In this document: piece after piece, positions 1 through 11,796 of the stretch | Layout: each line of letters begins with the position of its first letter | How positions within the stretch are numbered: position 1 is the first letter of the stretch | Assembly (NCBI RefSeq): GCF_001039355.2 | Contig: NW_019775635.1 | Span: 456,858-520,857, forward strand | DNA: 64,000 nt | Reading direction: 5' to 3' | DNA from: Lingula anatina | Lineage: Eukaryota; Brachiopoda; Lingulata; Lingulida; Lingulidae | Translations under genes and position numbers: made by a program | Notes under the pieces: generated by a model | Databases searched by the model: none | Told to the model about the DNA's origin: nothing | What the model saw: the letters and a program-made list of their open reading frames with translations, nothing else

Positions 1-301
1 TTTAATTAACGAGTAAGACAATTTCAAAAGGCCTCGACAAGGTCATATATACCCTGTAATATATTAACTGCATTCTATAACAATTATGCAAGAGACTAAA
101 ATGTACAAAAATAGAACACGAAAACATTTTATTGACTATTAATTATGAAAATGGTTTAACTTAAGGGGGAAGAACTGAATAAACATGGTTGTGGTTGTAT
201 AAAGAAAAGATGCATCATCGGGAAACTAAACGTTAACCAAATTTTTTAACCGCTGAATTGAAAACTCGAGGTCTTAAAGAGGGGTTTGTTTTAGGTGTGT
301 C

Positions 302-360
302 CTAATCTGATAAAACATCCTCCAGATTTAAGCTATACTTAATGGGAATGCTCTTCCATC
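302..360 (-). other. Possible terminal coding segment of the acid phosphatase
   Basis: A minus-strand segment reading SIPIKYSLNLEDVLSD then a stop resembles the family's C-terminal pattern and stays open with exon 9 only if the 58 bases between them are read through. No GT-AG splice gives a correct phase. A run of 13 C residues at about 380-392 sits between the two parts, so a homopolymer length error is possible. Treat as tentative. Confidence 0.3.
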
Positions 361-417
361 TAGCCCTCACCCTCTTTCCCCCCCCCCCCCCTCTCCCTCG
401 TCCAGTCGATGTTTTAC

Positions 418-3394
418 CTGGAATGGAGAGTTCATATGGTTCTGGGTGTGTATTCATGGACCCAGGGTCACGTGAGAGATTCCTGTAGAGCACCTGCACC
501 CAGTGACCTCCCGTGACCGGGTCCTGGTGTAGCTCCACTATCACACATGCTGCATAGGGTGGCGAGACGTTATTGAAGACATTCATGGCTGCCAATAGAG
601 GCGCCACTGTACTATCATGCTGCAAGAGAGACTTAAATTGTGAATAAATGGCATCAAGTGATTTAAGGCTAACGTTCACTAAATTGAATTTTATGCTTTT
701 GTTTTATCTTTAAATACTGAACATAGAAACAATTCTCAAAATACTGGGCAAATAATCTTATAAGTAGACAATAATTTATTTGACAAACAACACTGAATAT
801 ATCATGGGTTGTGCATCATGCAATACATTACATGCTACACCTGAGTTTCAAGTTAAAAAAAAGGAAAGCAAAATTAACAATACAAATGCATTGATTTTTG
901 TGCAGATTAAGTGTCGATACCTACACCTGAATACATAAACATCTTGGGAACGGAAGTATTGGACGGCCCAGCTGAGATTTTCTTTTGCATATTGCCTACG
1001 AACTCGGAGAGTATTTTCCCACCTAACCAAAAACAATGTCAAAACCTTGGTGAAAACACAAACCAATTTTCAGAACATTTTTAGATACCGGGTACATGTT
1101 CAACCTTCATAGAAAAAGAGCCAAAAGCTTTTTCGGTGCTTTTCTAATAGTTGGTACATATGTATAATATTTACACACCAGTGCATGCACAATCAGAGAT
1201 ACTACAATAATGTACGTACTTACATTAAGTTAATCAAATGCATAGTAAATCGTTTTCATAATAATTAATAATTATCGCATTTCCTTAGTGAATTGCAACT
1301 GAAAAAATCGTGATCTCAACACAAAACAAAAGGCATTTTTAATTCCACAAAATCTAAAGCATAAAAATAGATAAATAATAAAATAAAATAAAAAAGACAC
1401 TTATAATTTACATAAGAAGCTGTATTTGACACCACGCACTCTAGACATAACTGGAAACTACCCTACACATTTAGCAAGCACTTTGGGACTCAGAGAAGAA
1501 AAGTGATACCTCCTCCCCAAAGCTTCCTTAACTCATCTGTCCCCCTCTGCCATCTCCAGTAATAATGGGTAAGTTCTCGAATCATGGTCCACATTGTCTT
1601 GTTTGTATCCGGCCAAACTGAGTGAAGCCAAGATGGAGCGGTTTTGTTTTGGCACCACTGAAAGAATATCACGGTTATGTACGAAGTGAGAGGCAGAAAT
1701 TAAAAAAAAGTATTGGATGTTGACTTACATCTGAAGCAGCCCTGGGCTCCGTAACTCGAAAGCATCGCGAATTGCGACCGAGCGCCAGCGTCTCTATTCC
1801 ATAACTCGGCACCCCATGTAACAGCCACGAAATGAAAGGTGATATCGCTATCGCAATTCGCGATGCTTTCGAGTTACGGAGCCCTGATGGAGTCGTTTTG
1901 CTGGGACTCAAATGAAGGCATAAATTGAATTGTTGCACAGTCAGAGGAAGAAATGTGTGTGTGTGTAGGGGGTTGTTCTTCGAGGACGGGGGAGACACGA
2001 TTTAACGTATAATACTAACTTATAGCACTCACGTATGAGAAAAATCGCTAATATGCCAACAGACGCAAGGGGTTCACTACATTAAGTCGTAGACGTTTCG
2101 AGTACGCAGGCAAACCTTGTGTGCGTTTGCAATTTGCATACGCAGAAGGAGATAGGAAAATGGGCAAGTTCAATTTTATAGCAACTCAAATGCAAAGCAA
2201 GTGAAAATAATACAGTCCAAATACATATTCAATACGTTATTTGTAGCATACCATCTAAATGAAAACTGTGGAACAATTTCATCATCCACTTATGTTATGA
2301 CAACTGAATGAACATCCCATGCTTAATAAGTATCAAAATGGGTTATTATGAAAAAGGGCCAGAATATGGACCCATATTATGACAGAGTTAAGCCGACTGA
2401 CAAGACTGATCTGGACTTAACGGACGATAACTTCCAGTATTTAACGTCACATTTAAGAATATGTACCTCACAAAACAATGGGTCTTCCATGTTCCAGACA
2501 TTTTCTAGCTTAGCATCTGTATATCCAGCTAAACTTGAAACCTTCGAGACAAATCCCTAGAATTAAAAAAGGGAGTTTGTTGGATTAAATACTAAATAAT
2601 AATTAGAATTTACCCATAATTAATTGTAGATGGAGTCATTCAAGGACAATTAAAAAGCCCTCGTTGTAAGAGGCATGACTCTTTACCAACTTGCATGTAA
2701 ATGACCATCTTCTTAAAAAAAACTGACAGACACGAAAGCTCATAAAAGTGACCATGGTTTTAATGCAAGGTAAGCATGTATGAAACAGACACAACAATTA
2801 AGTCCACCAAAAGATTATATTTAAAAAAAATTAATAAAGTACCTTCGACTGTATGACATCCAATTTTTACAACTTAACCACCTTACCTTTACACATGCAT
2901 GTCTGTCAACAATATGTTCCTTTAAGCATTTGCATGAATCATTATACCTGGTATAATTTTTCCTTCTCTTGCACCAATTCTGATTGCATTAGCTCATTGA
3001 AGAGAAGTTCGTATCGAGGACATCCCTCAAAAGTAGAGTTGGGGAATGTTTGGAGCAGCTTGAAAAAAAAAGCATACGAGTATATATAATGTACCTATAT
3101 ATTAATGTCCATAATATTCTAAATATCATACACAATTTTGAACCAATTTTCTATAGGACGTCCCACACAGTAAATTTCCGTTAGGGAACTATATCTGACC
3201 TACATGTACAACTTCGACGAGCATCATTACAGTAAGTCCCAGCAGGAAGAGTTACACTTGTAAGTGTTCATAGGCGGACGGAGGCCGTTATCTGGGTCTT
3301 CCACAAGACGTGAAGAGGATCAAAAAAGGAGGATGGATCAACAAAAGATAATTTGGAAGACTGTCAAAAATATCTCTGGATCCACCCCTGTGTG

Positions 3395-3484
<90 letters not shown>

Positions 3485-6400
3485 ACGTCACTCACTGGTA
3501 TATGCACAGGTACAGGTTGCCATGGTAACGTCTCGTGCCACTGTTGTTGTCCAGATAGCGGGAACAGGCAGGCCAGGTTAGTCTGGGCACTCATTACTGT
3601 CCGGTCAGTATCAGTACTCCGGACACTGACCTGACACAATGTGGTCAATATCAGATATATTATTAACATCACAGCTAACTCATAGTCTATCAGAATCATA
3701 ATCATAATATAACGACGTGAGCTTCAGATAATGTTATGTCAAAGTGGTAAATTTCAGAAATTTTAAAAGTACAGTTAGTTGCGAACTCAAAACGTTCAAC
3801 AGAACAAATGAAATATGTAAACAGTACATGTATACAAAATAAAGAAATAAAGAAATACACAGTTCCTGGAAATACATCTACAACCGTCACCAAAATGAAG
3901 AAAAAACAGCTAGATTTTAACATAATTTTAGTGTTCAATGACATGTATGTGTATTAATTAAGTAAAAAAAAAAAGTTTTGTTTGTGAGAGGCTAGGTTCA
4001 GAATGAGAGCAAAAGCAACAACAACTAATAACAATAATACATCAAAACCTAATGATTTTTACTATCTTGCTGACAACAGTATCTTCCCAAGCATGCGTGA
4101 TAAATGTAACCAACGTTAAAGAAGACAACACTGGCTCGGTATAACTCACCTCTGTCCTTATGTAAGACTTGTCAAGGAACCCATCGTATCTGCGTCTGAT
4201 GAACTGTCCTAGCTCACACTGTTGTCGCATGCCGAGCTGAAACAAAAACATATGCTGTGACTAAGGCTCTATTCCCATAGATTTTAGATCGATCTATCCC
4301 GGCGGGGAGTCTCACTAGATTACTTTCAGATAATCCGACTTAAATGTCCTTCCCGCCTACTACAAGCTTTAAGGGGGTAATTAACTTTCGTGTCCGCCCG
4401 GCTGACAGCTATTTAGCGTGAACCCCCAGGGAGTTAGGTCGATCTAAAGTAGGTCGATCTAATCTATGGAAATGGGGTGTAAGACTGGGTAAGACTGGAT
4501 CGACCTAACTCCCTGGGGGTTCACGCTAAATTGATGTCAGCTTCCGGGAGCCGGGCGCGCACTAAAGTTAATTACCCCCTTTTACCTTTGAGTAAGCGGG
4601 ACAGACACTTAAGCCTAGTGAGACTCCCCAGGGGGATAGATCGATCTAAATATCAGTGGGAATGGTCTCTAAAACATCGTGACAATTGCAGTTTGTGTTG
4701 TATGGCACACCAATGAAATACAGCGCCTTGCAACAAATAATGGCATATTAATGTAGAGAAAAGTACTCGCACATAATTATGAGGAATATAGAGTAGTGTT
4801 TGAGTAGCACCCGCATCAATGCCTCAAATCCAGATGAGGTTATATTATGACGTAAATGGTAACATTAACTTCTAACTATATTTGGGTAGAATTAAAATTA
4901 TATTATCGATAATTCCCAAAACAATGTTTTTACAGGTATTTAAAAAAGACACATGCTAATCAATGGTATGTCATTTATTTTTAAATGATTTATTTATTTC
5001 TTTATTTTGTGTGTGTGTGTGCCATTTCTCCGACATGATCTTGAGGTCATGTTTACGAAGGGAAAATTCGGTCTGTCGGTTGAAATATGATGGTACGGAG
5101 CCTATTCAGTCTCAGTGCAGTTGCCGCTCGTCTTCCGCGCGGCGCCCTTGAAGATCGATCCGTTGTCGGTGCAGCCCACTACGTTTTTTATCAACCATGT
5201 GGCCAGAGTAAGGAAACACACAATTTAAAGTTCGTGCAAGTGCATTACACTAAATTTAAACATCTTTACTTTTTTGGGCCACCTAAAACCACTAAAGGTG
5301 AAAGGAAAAGGGACCAGCATCACAATCATTTCAAGTCAACCGAACGATGCCCGTGCGGGAACAATGCGATGCCATCTACGATACAGCTACGGTTGAGGGC
5401 TAATGCTTTAATAATTTTATCAAGAAATGTAAGCTTGACAAATCGTAGAAGCTTCGAAAGTCGTGAATCCGTACGATTTCACAAGATCACCGTCTGCCTC
5501 TGCACTGACGCTGCACGAAAAGGGATTTACCGTCAAAATACGAGGACTGTGCGGACATTGCATGGCACATGTTATCTAGGTTTAGATTTTAGTAGGCTAA
5601 TAAATGTAGCTTAAAAACTCTCTTCAGATTGTGAAACATGCCCCTGGAGGAAATCAGCAGCTTACCCGTGTTAACTGTCCGAGACCCTCCGGCCAGGCAT
5701 CCTCTTGCCATTGGCTGCTAGGGTAGGGGATGAACGGGGTCCGGTCACCATGTCTGAAATGCTACATCATTTGGATTAATTTAATTATAAATTATTATAA
5801 TCCTTAAATCACAAAAACAGTTACATATTTTACGTGCTTGTCATATTTGACTAGATATATGTACGAATGCCCTTTATATAAATAACACTGCATGCATGCA
5901 ATATACAGTATGCTGGTACATTGAGTAGAACAGTTTAACCAGCCAGCAGGCCTGCTAATGTTTACGGGTTCTTAAATTTAAGATTTTGTATTTTAATTCG
6001 TACTTTTGTGTTTGTAAGCAAATGCCCAGTACATAAAAAATTGAATCATAGACTGTATAGTACGNNNNNNNNNNNNNNNNNNNNNNNNNNNNNNNNNNNN
6101 NNNNNNNNNNNNNNNNNNNNNNNNNNNNNNNNNNNNNNNNNNNNNNNNNNNNNNNNNNNNNNNNNNNNNNNNNNNNNNNNNNNNNNNNNNNNNNNNNNNN
6201 NNNNNNNNNNNNNNNNNNNNNNNNNNNNNNNNNNNNNNNNNNNNNNNNNNNNNNNNNNNNNNNNNNNNNNNNNNNNNNNNNNNNNNNNNNNNNNNNNNNN
6301 NNNNNNNNNNNNNNNNNNNNNNNNNNNNNNNNNNNNNNNNNNNNNNNNNNNNNNNNNNNNNNNNNNNNNNNNNNNNNNNNNNNNNNNNNNNNNNNNNNNN

Positions 6401-7638
6401 NNNNNNNNNNNNNNNNNNNNNNNNNNNNNNNNNNNNNNNNNNNNNNNNNNNNNNNNNNNNNNNNNNNNNNNNNNNNNNNNNNNNNNNNNNNNNNNNNNNN
6501 NNNNNNNNNNNNNNNNNNNNNNNNNNNNNNNNNNNNNNNNNNNNNNNNNNNNNNNNNNNNNNNNNNNNNNNNNNNNNNNNNNNNNNNNNNNNNNNNNNNN
6601 NNNNNNNNNNNNNNNNNNNNNNNNNNNNNNNNNNNNNNNNNNNNNNNNNNNNNNNNNNNNNNNNNNNNNNNNNNNNNNNNNNNNNNNNNNNNNNNNNNNN
6701 NNNNNNNNNNNNNNNNNNNNNNNNNNNNNNNNNNNNNNNNNNNNNNNNNNNNNNNNNNNNNNNNNNNNNNNNNNNNNNNNNNNNNNNNNNNNNNNNNNNN
6801 NNNNNNNNNNNNNNNNNNNNNNNNNNNNNNNNNNNNNNNNNNNNNNNNNNNNNNNNNNNNNNNNNNNNNNNNNNNNNNNNNNNNNNNNNNNNNNNNNNNN
6901 NNNNNNNNNNNNNNNNNNNNNNNNCCCCGCAGGGACGACGTGTGGGGAGGCGGAGAGACTATTCAAAGATTAGGCGGTTTTTCTTTCATGTACGTCCGCC
7001 ATTTTTAGGTCACCGGCTTTGTAAAGCCTGGCTTAATTCGTTGAGAATGCGCTCTTTGTGAAACATGCCCCTGGAGGAAATCAGCAGCTTACCCGTGTTA
7101 ACTGTCCGAGACCCTCCGGCCAGGCATCCTCTTGCCATTGGCTGCTAGGGTAGGGGATGAACGGGGTCCGGTCACCATGTCTGAAATGCTACATCATTTG
7201 GATTAATTTAATTATAAATTATTATAATCCTTAAATCACAAAAACAGTTACATATTTTACGTGCTTGTCATATTTGACTAGATATATGTACGAATGCCCT
7301 ATATATAAATAACACTGCATGCATGCAATATACAGTATGCTGGTACATTGAGTAGAACAGTTTAACCAGCCAGCAGGCCTGCTAATGTTTCCGGGTTCTT
7401 AAATTTAAGATTTTGTATTTTAATTCGTACTTTTGTGTTTGTAAGCAAATGCCCAGTACATAAAAAATTGAATCATAGACTGTATAGTACGGAGTAGACC
7501 TCCCACCCCTCCCCAGTAGGAGATCCATGTACTTACCAGGTTCACCTGCACCAGTGTCTGTGGTGCCTCTTCACATGTTCTACTCATACAGCTCATCAAC
7601 AGAACAGCCGTGAATACTAGATCTTCCGTCCTCCCCAT
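418..7638 (-). CDS. Histidine acid phosphatase (lysosomal/prostatic type), 9 exons
   Basis: Predicted secreted or lysosomal phosphomonoesterase of the ACP2/ACP3 family, built on a phosphohistidine intermediate. Exons (minus strand, 5' to 3'): 7537-7638, 7093-7188, 4150-4236, 3496-3630, 2948-3058, 2467-2556, 1510-1657, 925-1022, 418-619; all junctions are GT-AG and in phase, giving about 356 codons. Exon 1 holds the start and a hydrophobic signal (LVFTAVLLMSC). Exon 2 holds the catalytic RHGDRTP motif, exon 4 the RSTDTDRT motif, and exons 8/9 join as YSGHDSTV, the HD proton-donor motif. PSW and RYELL segments also match the family. Family members are about 380-430 residues, so only the C-terminal tail is missing. 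The last exon is unresolved: it may lie at 302-360 past a C homopolymer, or left of the window. ACP2 versus ACP3 orthology cannot be decided. Confidence 0.9.
1744..1884. repeat. Perfect 34-bp inverted repeat with 73-bp loop
   Basis: 1744-1777 is the exact reverse complement of 1851-1884, starting GGGCTCCGTAACTCG; the 73-bp spacer is not self-complementary by eye. It lies in the intron between exons 6 and 7 of the acid phosphatase gene. It could be a short foldback element or MITE; I do not recognise the family. The ORF that crosses it is not convincing. Confidence 0.75.
3393..3481. repeat. Compound (TG)n(AG)n microsatellite
   Basis: About 55 bp of TG repeats run into about 28 bp of AG repeats. 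It lies in the acid phosphatase intron, ending about 15 bp from the splice donor of exon 4 (exon end 3496). In the transcript it reads as CU then CA repeats. Confidence 0.95.
4270..4671. mobile_element. Foldback/MITE-like element with arms of about 180 bp
   Basis: The two halves are imperfect inverted repeats. The outer ends read ATTCCCATAGAT and, inverted, ATTCCCACTGAT. Both arms share GATCGATCTATCCC, GGGGAGTCTCACTAG, GGGGGTAATTAACTTT and TAGCGTGAACCCCC in the same order. A short middle with TGTAAGACTGGG separates them. No protein is encoded. It sits in an intron of the acid phosphatase gene. No clear target-site duplication was found. Confidence 0.7.
4672..5620. other. Intronic sequence, no gene recognised
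   Basis: This part of the phosphatase intron between exons 2 and 3 has one plus-strand open frame (5087-5614, 175 codons). It resembles no family I know and has no visible domain, and its composition looks random. No RNA gene was seen. Confidence 0.5.
5666..5761 (-). pseudogene. Second copy of the acid phosphatase catalytic exon (RHGDRTP)
   Basis: This 96-bp stretch has the same coding sequence and splice sites as exon 2 at 7093-7188, offset by 1427 bp. The match extends well beyond the exon: about 5624-6064 equals about 7051-7491 with only a few differences. The left copy runs straight into the N gap at 6065. Both exons could encode RHGDRTPFIPYPSS, but two catalytic exons in series would not make a normal enzyme, and the pattern fits redundant contig ends. 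A real tandem exon duplication with mutually exclusive splicing is the alternative. Confidence 0.6.
6065..6924. other. Assembly gap (860 N)
   Basis: A run of N within the acid phosphatase gene. The 440 bp before the gap repeat after it at about 7051-7491, so the gap length and order are not reliable. Confidence 0.99.
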
Positions 7639-7717
7639 GCTTAAATAAAGAAAGTATTCATATGATATGGCTCAAACATAGTCATCAACAATTAAGCATT
7701 CTAGTATAAAAGCATGA

Positions 7718-7753
<36 letters not shown>

Positions 7754-8690
7754 AAGCGCGACTTCGTACATGTAGGTACCTGCGACATTGGTATTAGGAT
7801 GAAAACAAAATATGGAGATTCAACCTTGTCCTCTAATGAGGCAGGAGAAAATCTAGGTCTCAGGTTTATAAGGGCAATGCCAATTAAATTTGCCTGAGTT
7901 TACGGCATTGGATGCTAACGGTAGGCCTACACTTACTGCAGGTAAGGCCTCCTAGCACTTATTTTTTTCAACTCTCGCCGCTATGAATATCCACATCCCG
8001 GGGTAACTGTGCAGGGGCGGATTTAATTAGGCCGTCTTGTAGGTCTTCCGGAAGACCGTCAGATTTTCAAGTTTAAATTGATGGCTATATATTTTTTCTG
8101 GAAAATGTAGGATGGAACCAAAAATGGAGGATGGATCAATAAATATAATACGGAAGCCTGTAAGAAAATAACGTGTCGTCTGCCCCATTCTGAACCATAT
8201 GTCATTCGCAAATAAAGTTATTTGGCATCGGTTTACGTAACACTATATGGGCATTTTTACAATCCTGGGCTCCTTTTTTTCCCACCAAGGGTCAAAAATA
8301 GAAGTCATTATTGTGTTGAAATTTGTACTTTTCTTGAAAGTATAGACTTGAAGGGTATAAGAAATGGCAATCCTGAGATAAAACCTTGTGTATGTATAAA
8401 GATATGATTATTTGAATTTTGAAAATCATTTTTTTGATTTTCATAAGCTAAACCTTTAAGTGTGTGACTTTTATGGTAATTTAAGGCATTGATCTCCAAA
8501 AAACAACTTAGTTTTACCCAGAGAGTATTGCTCTTTTATGTATTTGCAAAAAAAATGGATGAAAATATCCAAAATTTGACGAATCAATGATATTTTGTAA
8601 TTTTTCTGTTTCAGTATTAAATGTGACTCCATGAAGTTTTTGATTCTGAGATATTCTGAGGACTTCTGTACTTCACTTTACCTTGCATTA
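7639..8690. other. Upstream region of the acid phosphatase gene, no gene seen
   Basis: Contains a (TG)16 microsatellite at 7721-7752. A stretch at about 8040-8180 resembles about 3270-3370 (both contain GGAGGATGGATCAA and a nearby GGAAG..CTGT), so it is a dispersed repeat. No convincing exon was found. The promoter of the phosphatase gene should lie near 7640-7800; I see no clear TATA box. Confidence 0.5.
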
Positions 8691-10620
8691 GTTCTTTATG
8701 TAATGCTTCATGATTGTGTAAAATATTATTTTGCACGGACATGTGTGCTAATTGCAGTGTCATGTTAAAATAAATGTCCTTTCCGAAACAGGGATGTTTC
8801 GGAAAGGACATTTTTTTAACATTTATGATATTGGTTTAATATATTGTAGCATTTGAGTTTATAAGTTTTAGGTTAAGTCTATGAATAACTGGACAAAATA
8901 GGTGGAAGCTGAACTACAATTGAAGTCTTTTTATTACATTTTGTGCTTGTTTTGTCTATTCTGTACTAGTAATTCATTACTGGAATTTTATTTTATTAAA
9001 TATTGATTGTGAGATATATTCCAGGTATTCTCTACGCCATTTTACCTAATTCCAGTTTCTTTTGTTACAGTTCATAGCTGTATAAAATATTATTTGACAA
9101 TGTCAAATTTACCAACAGTAAAGACATGTTTAAATATATGTCCTTTTAGACATGTCCTTGTTTCGGAATGGACATTTGTTTAACATTTATGAAATTGCCT
9201 TAAGATCTCATAGTATGTTGGTTTACAAGGTACAGGTGAAGCAATCATTGGACAAAATATGAGTAAACTAGATTAAAATTGAACTGTTTTTATTACATTA
9301 ATTGGTCATTTTGGATAGTTTTTGATTCTTTTTTGAAATGTTACTCCATTAGTATTTGATCATGACATAAAATAGAGTCTTCTACACTCTATTATACCCT
9401 AATCTACTTCCTTTTGTTACAGCTCATAGCTGTATAAAATATTATTTGACAAGGTCAAGTTAAATTTAGTAATTACATTTTTAAATATGTCCTTTTAGGC
9501 ATGTCCTGTGTTTCGGAATGGACATTTATTTAACATTTATAAATGATATATATATATACGTATGTATCATGATATATGTACATATTATAAATAATCAGTT
9601 AATTATAACCTGTCTGTCTGCAAGCGCCTCTGTAAACTGTGTCAGTGAACTGACTCTCGCAACTTTAACATGTGTAGCCTCATAACTATTTTCGAATACT
9701 TTTATGTGCATCATAAGTAAACAATATTTAAAGTAAGGTAAGCTATATTATTCAAAATTACATTCTACATAAATTTGATGTGCTTCCCAACATGCTCTTC
9801 CCCATGAATAATAAATAGATGAGCAGACCAAAGAGTAAACAAGTGTTTTAGACAATGTGTTAAAAAATGTCCATTCCGATACAATTTCAAAGCATCCAAA
9901 TTGCCTATATTTCTATTTATACTGATATAATCTCTTCAATTTATTGTTAATTAAACTTTGAAATACATGAACTTTGGGGAAATATGCAATGGAAGTTCTA
10001 GTAGATCCAAATAAAAGATGCTGACTCACAAAAATGAATTTTTTTGTTGAGGATATATATAGAAATTTAAAAAGATGCCGTTGAAGAAATGTTTTTCTAT
10101 TACTAGTATTTTTATGTCATATGCATGATGCTCTAACAGTAATTTGCTCATGTCAAGTGAAACATACAGCATTAAAGACAGAATTCTCTCTATTTATAAC
10201 ATTGGCAATGTAAAGGTACTTTGTTTCGGAATGGACAATTTTTAACACGCATCTCAAAAAAGGCCATAGTTAAATGGGTTTCTGTGCACTGGGGTTTTCT
10301 TATATAAAAATAAATATCACATGTCCTGGGCTTTAGAGAAATATATATTGTTACAGGCTAGGTGTCAACATGTTCTTTTTATGTAAGAGAAACCCAATGT
10401 TTCGGAATGGACAAATTTAACGGAAAAACACGGTAGGGTTATTTTGCACTCCATGTCAAGCTCCAGAATCATCGCGCAGATTTCATTATTTGATACAAAC
10501 AATACCAATACATCCAAATAATGATTAGGATGGTTAATTATACTGTATGTTTTATGATATATTTTCTGAAAGTCATTTATTTTTGTTTCGGAATGGACAT
10601 TTCGTTTAACGGAAATACCA
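8690..10620. repeat. Decayed repeat array with conserved TTTCGGAATGGACA core
   Basis: The core TTTCGGAATGGACA (TTTCGGAAAGGACA in the first) starts at 8797, 9161, 9511, 10224, 10400 and 10586, and an inverted near-copy lies at about 9866-9880. Spacing is about 364, 350, 357, 356, 176 and 186 bp, i.e. a period near 355 bp with one half-period insertion. Between cores the units at about 8700, 9060 and 9412 share GTATAAAATATTATTTGAC but are otherwise strongly diverged. It is AT-rich with no long ORF. It looks like an old satellite-like array; the family is not recognised. Confidence 0.65.
8772..8813. repeat. Perfect 18-bp inverted repeat with 6-bp loop
   Basis: 8772-8789 is the exact reverse complement of 8796-8813, with AGGGAT between. 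Both arms are copies of the array core, one in each direction, followed by a T-run. As RNA it would form a strong hairpin. Confidence 0.8.
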
Positions 10621-11273
10621 GCATGCCATTAAAAGACTTTTTTTTCTAGGATACACCTCTCTCTTGTTAATATTTATACTTTTTTGCTTCCACCATACTA
10701 CTGAGTGTTTTATAATCCAAAAAAATGCAATGTCAAACACTGTTTTAATTTATTTCAGATTGCTTTTTATTTCATATGACTAAAACGGGAAAAATTTTTG
10801 GTCATTTTTCGGGCTTTGCTTTAGCATAACTTTGGACTCGGTGGTGATATTTGGTTTCTATTTTCAGTGTTTATCTTCACTTACACCATTCTCTAACATA
10901 GTGATAAAAAAATTCTTTGATCATATGTATGTAATTTGTTAATTAGCAATATGTGGGAAAATCTGAAAAGTGCCCAGGACTGTAAAAATGCCCATATAGG
11001 CCTCTACAGTGTGATATATTTTACTCTTTTTTATTCCTGCTTAATATGCAGTATTGCTAGCACTTACGCGGGTCATTGGAAAGCACCACAGGTAGGCCTA
11101 CCTGTGTAGTCGCGAGCAGGCCACGACCATTTCTAACAGTGTCTGGGCGTTACTGCCTTACCTGCGTAGCAAGTAAAGCCGCAAACCGAGGCAGCAGTCA
11201 AATGTCCAGTAAATGTATGTAGTCGGAATAGTTTTTATAACTGTCGACCTAGTGTCTAGAGAGAATCACAGCG

Positions 11274-11316
<43 letters not shown>

Positions 11317-11387
11317 TACCCCATTCTCCCCCCATGCTTACCCATGCCTAAACGTCTGATATCTTGCAACATAAAGCGAAACCAAAC
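10621..11387. other. Gene-free region with GA microsatellite
   Basis: No exon was recognised. A (GA)n microsatellite occupies about 11275-11313. The contig appears to end at the single N at 11388. Confidence 0.6.
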
Positions 11388-11388
11388 N

Positions 11389-11641
11389 CAACTCCCACTA
11401 TATTTAAGTGTCCCATTACATGTGCTCTCTTGCTCAACTCCCACTATATATAAGTGTCCCATTACAGGTGCTCTCTTGTTAAACTCCCACTATATATAAG
11501 TGTCCCATTACATGTGCTCTCTTGCTCAACTCCCACTATATTTAAGTGCCCCATTACAAGTGCTCTCTTGTTAAACTCCCACTATATATAAGTGTCCCAT
11601 TACATGTGCTCTCTTGCTCAGCTCCCACTATCTATAAGTGT
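11389..11641. repeat. 46-bp minisatellite (block 1, left)
   Basis: About five and a half units of 46 bp, with CTCCCACTATATTTAAGTG and CCATTACAGGTGCTCTCTTG in each. The same unit recurs at about 12930-13119, 21731-21800 and 23095-23320, each time just downstream of an NNMT-like stop codon. It probably spread with the gene duplication. Confidence 0.85.
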
Positions 11642-11796
11642 CCCGGTCCAAACATAAGTTGTGCTCAGCGTTGCTTTGAATACGCTTCAATTTGCAGTGG
11701 TGATGACAGGCAGCAGTAAAATAAACATAATAATTTTGCCGAAAATTGTCCACGCAGCCCATGGGGAGAAATGAATGATTTCTAGGTGCACCGCCA

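Noticed and set aside
1..300. Final exon of the acid phosphatase
   Set aside because: No in-phase acceptor followed by family-like sequence could be found on the minus strand.
3364..3705. ORF with His-Thr repeats as a separate gene
   Set aside because: Its useful part is exon 4 of the acid phosphatase; the rest is microsatellite translation.
5087..5614. 175-codon ORF as a gene
   Set aside because: It lies in a phosphatase intron, has no recognisable domain and is missing from any conserved pattern; length is compatible with chance.
6008..6973. ORFs of over 300 codons at 6 kb
   Set aside because: They consist almost entirely of N; the same is true at 50994-51700.
11389..11641. CRISPR-like array
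   Set aside because: Units of 46 bp follow each other without unique spacers, in a eukaryotic genome; it is a minisatellite.
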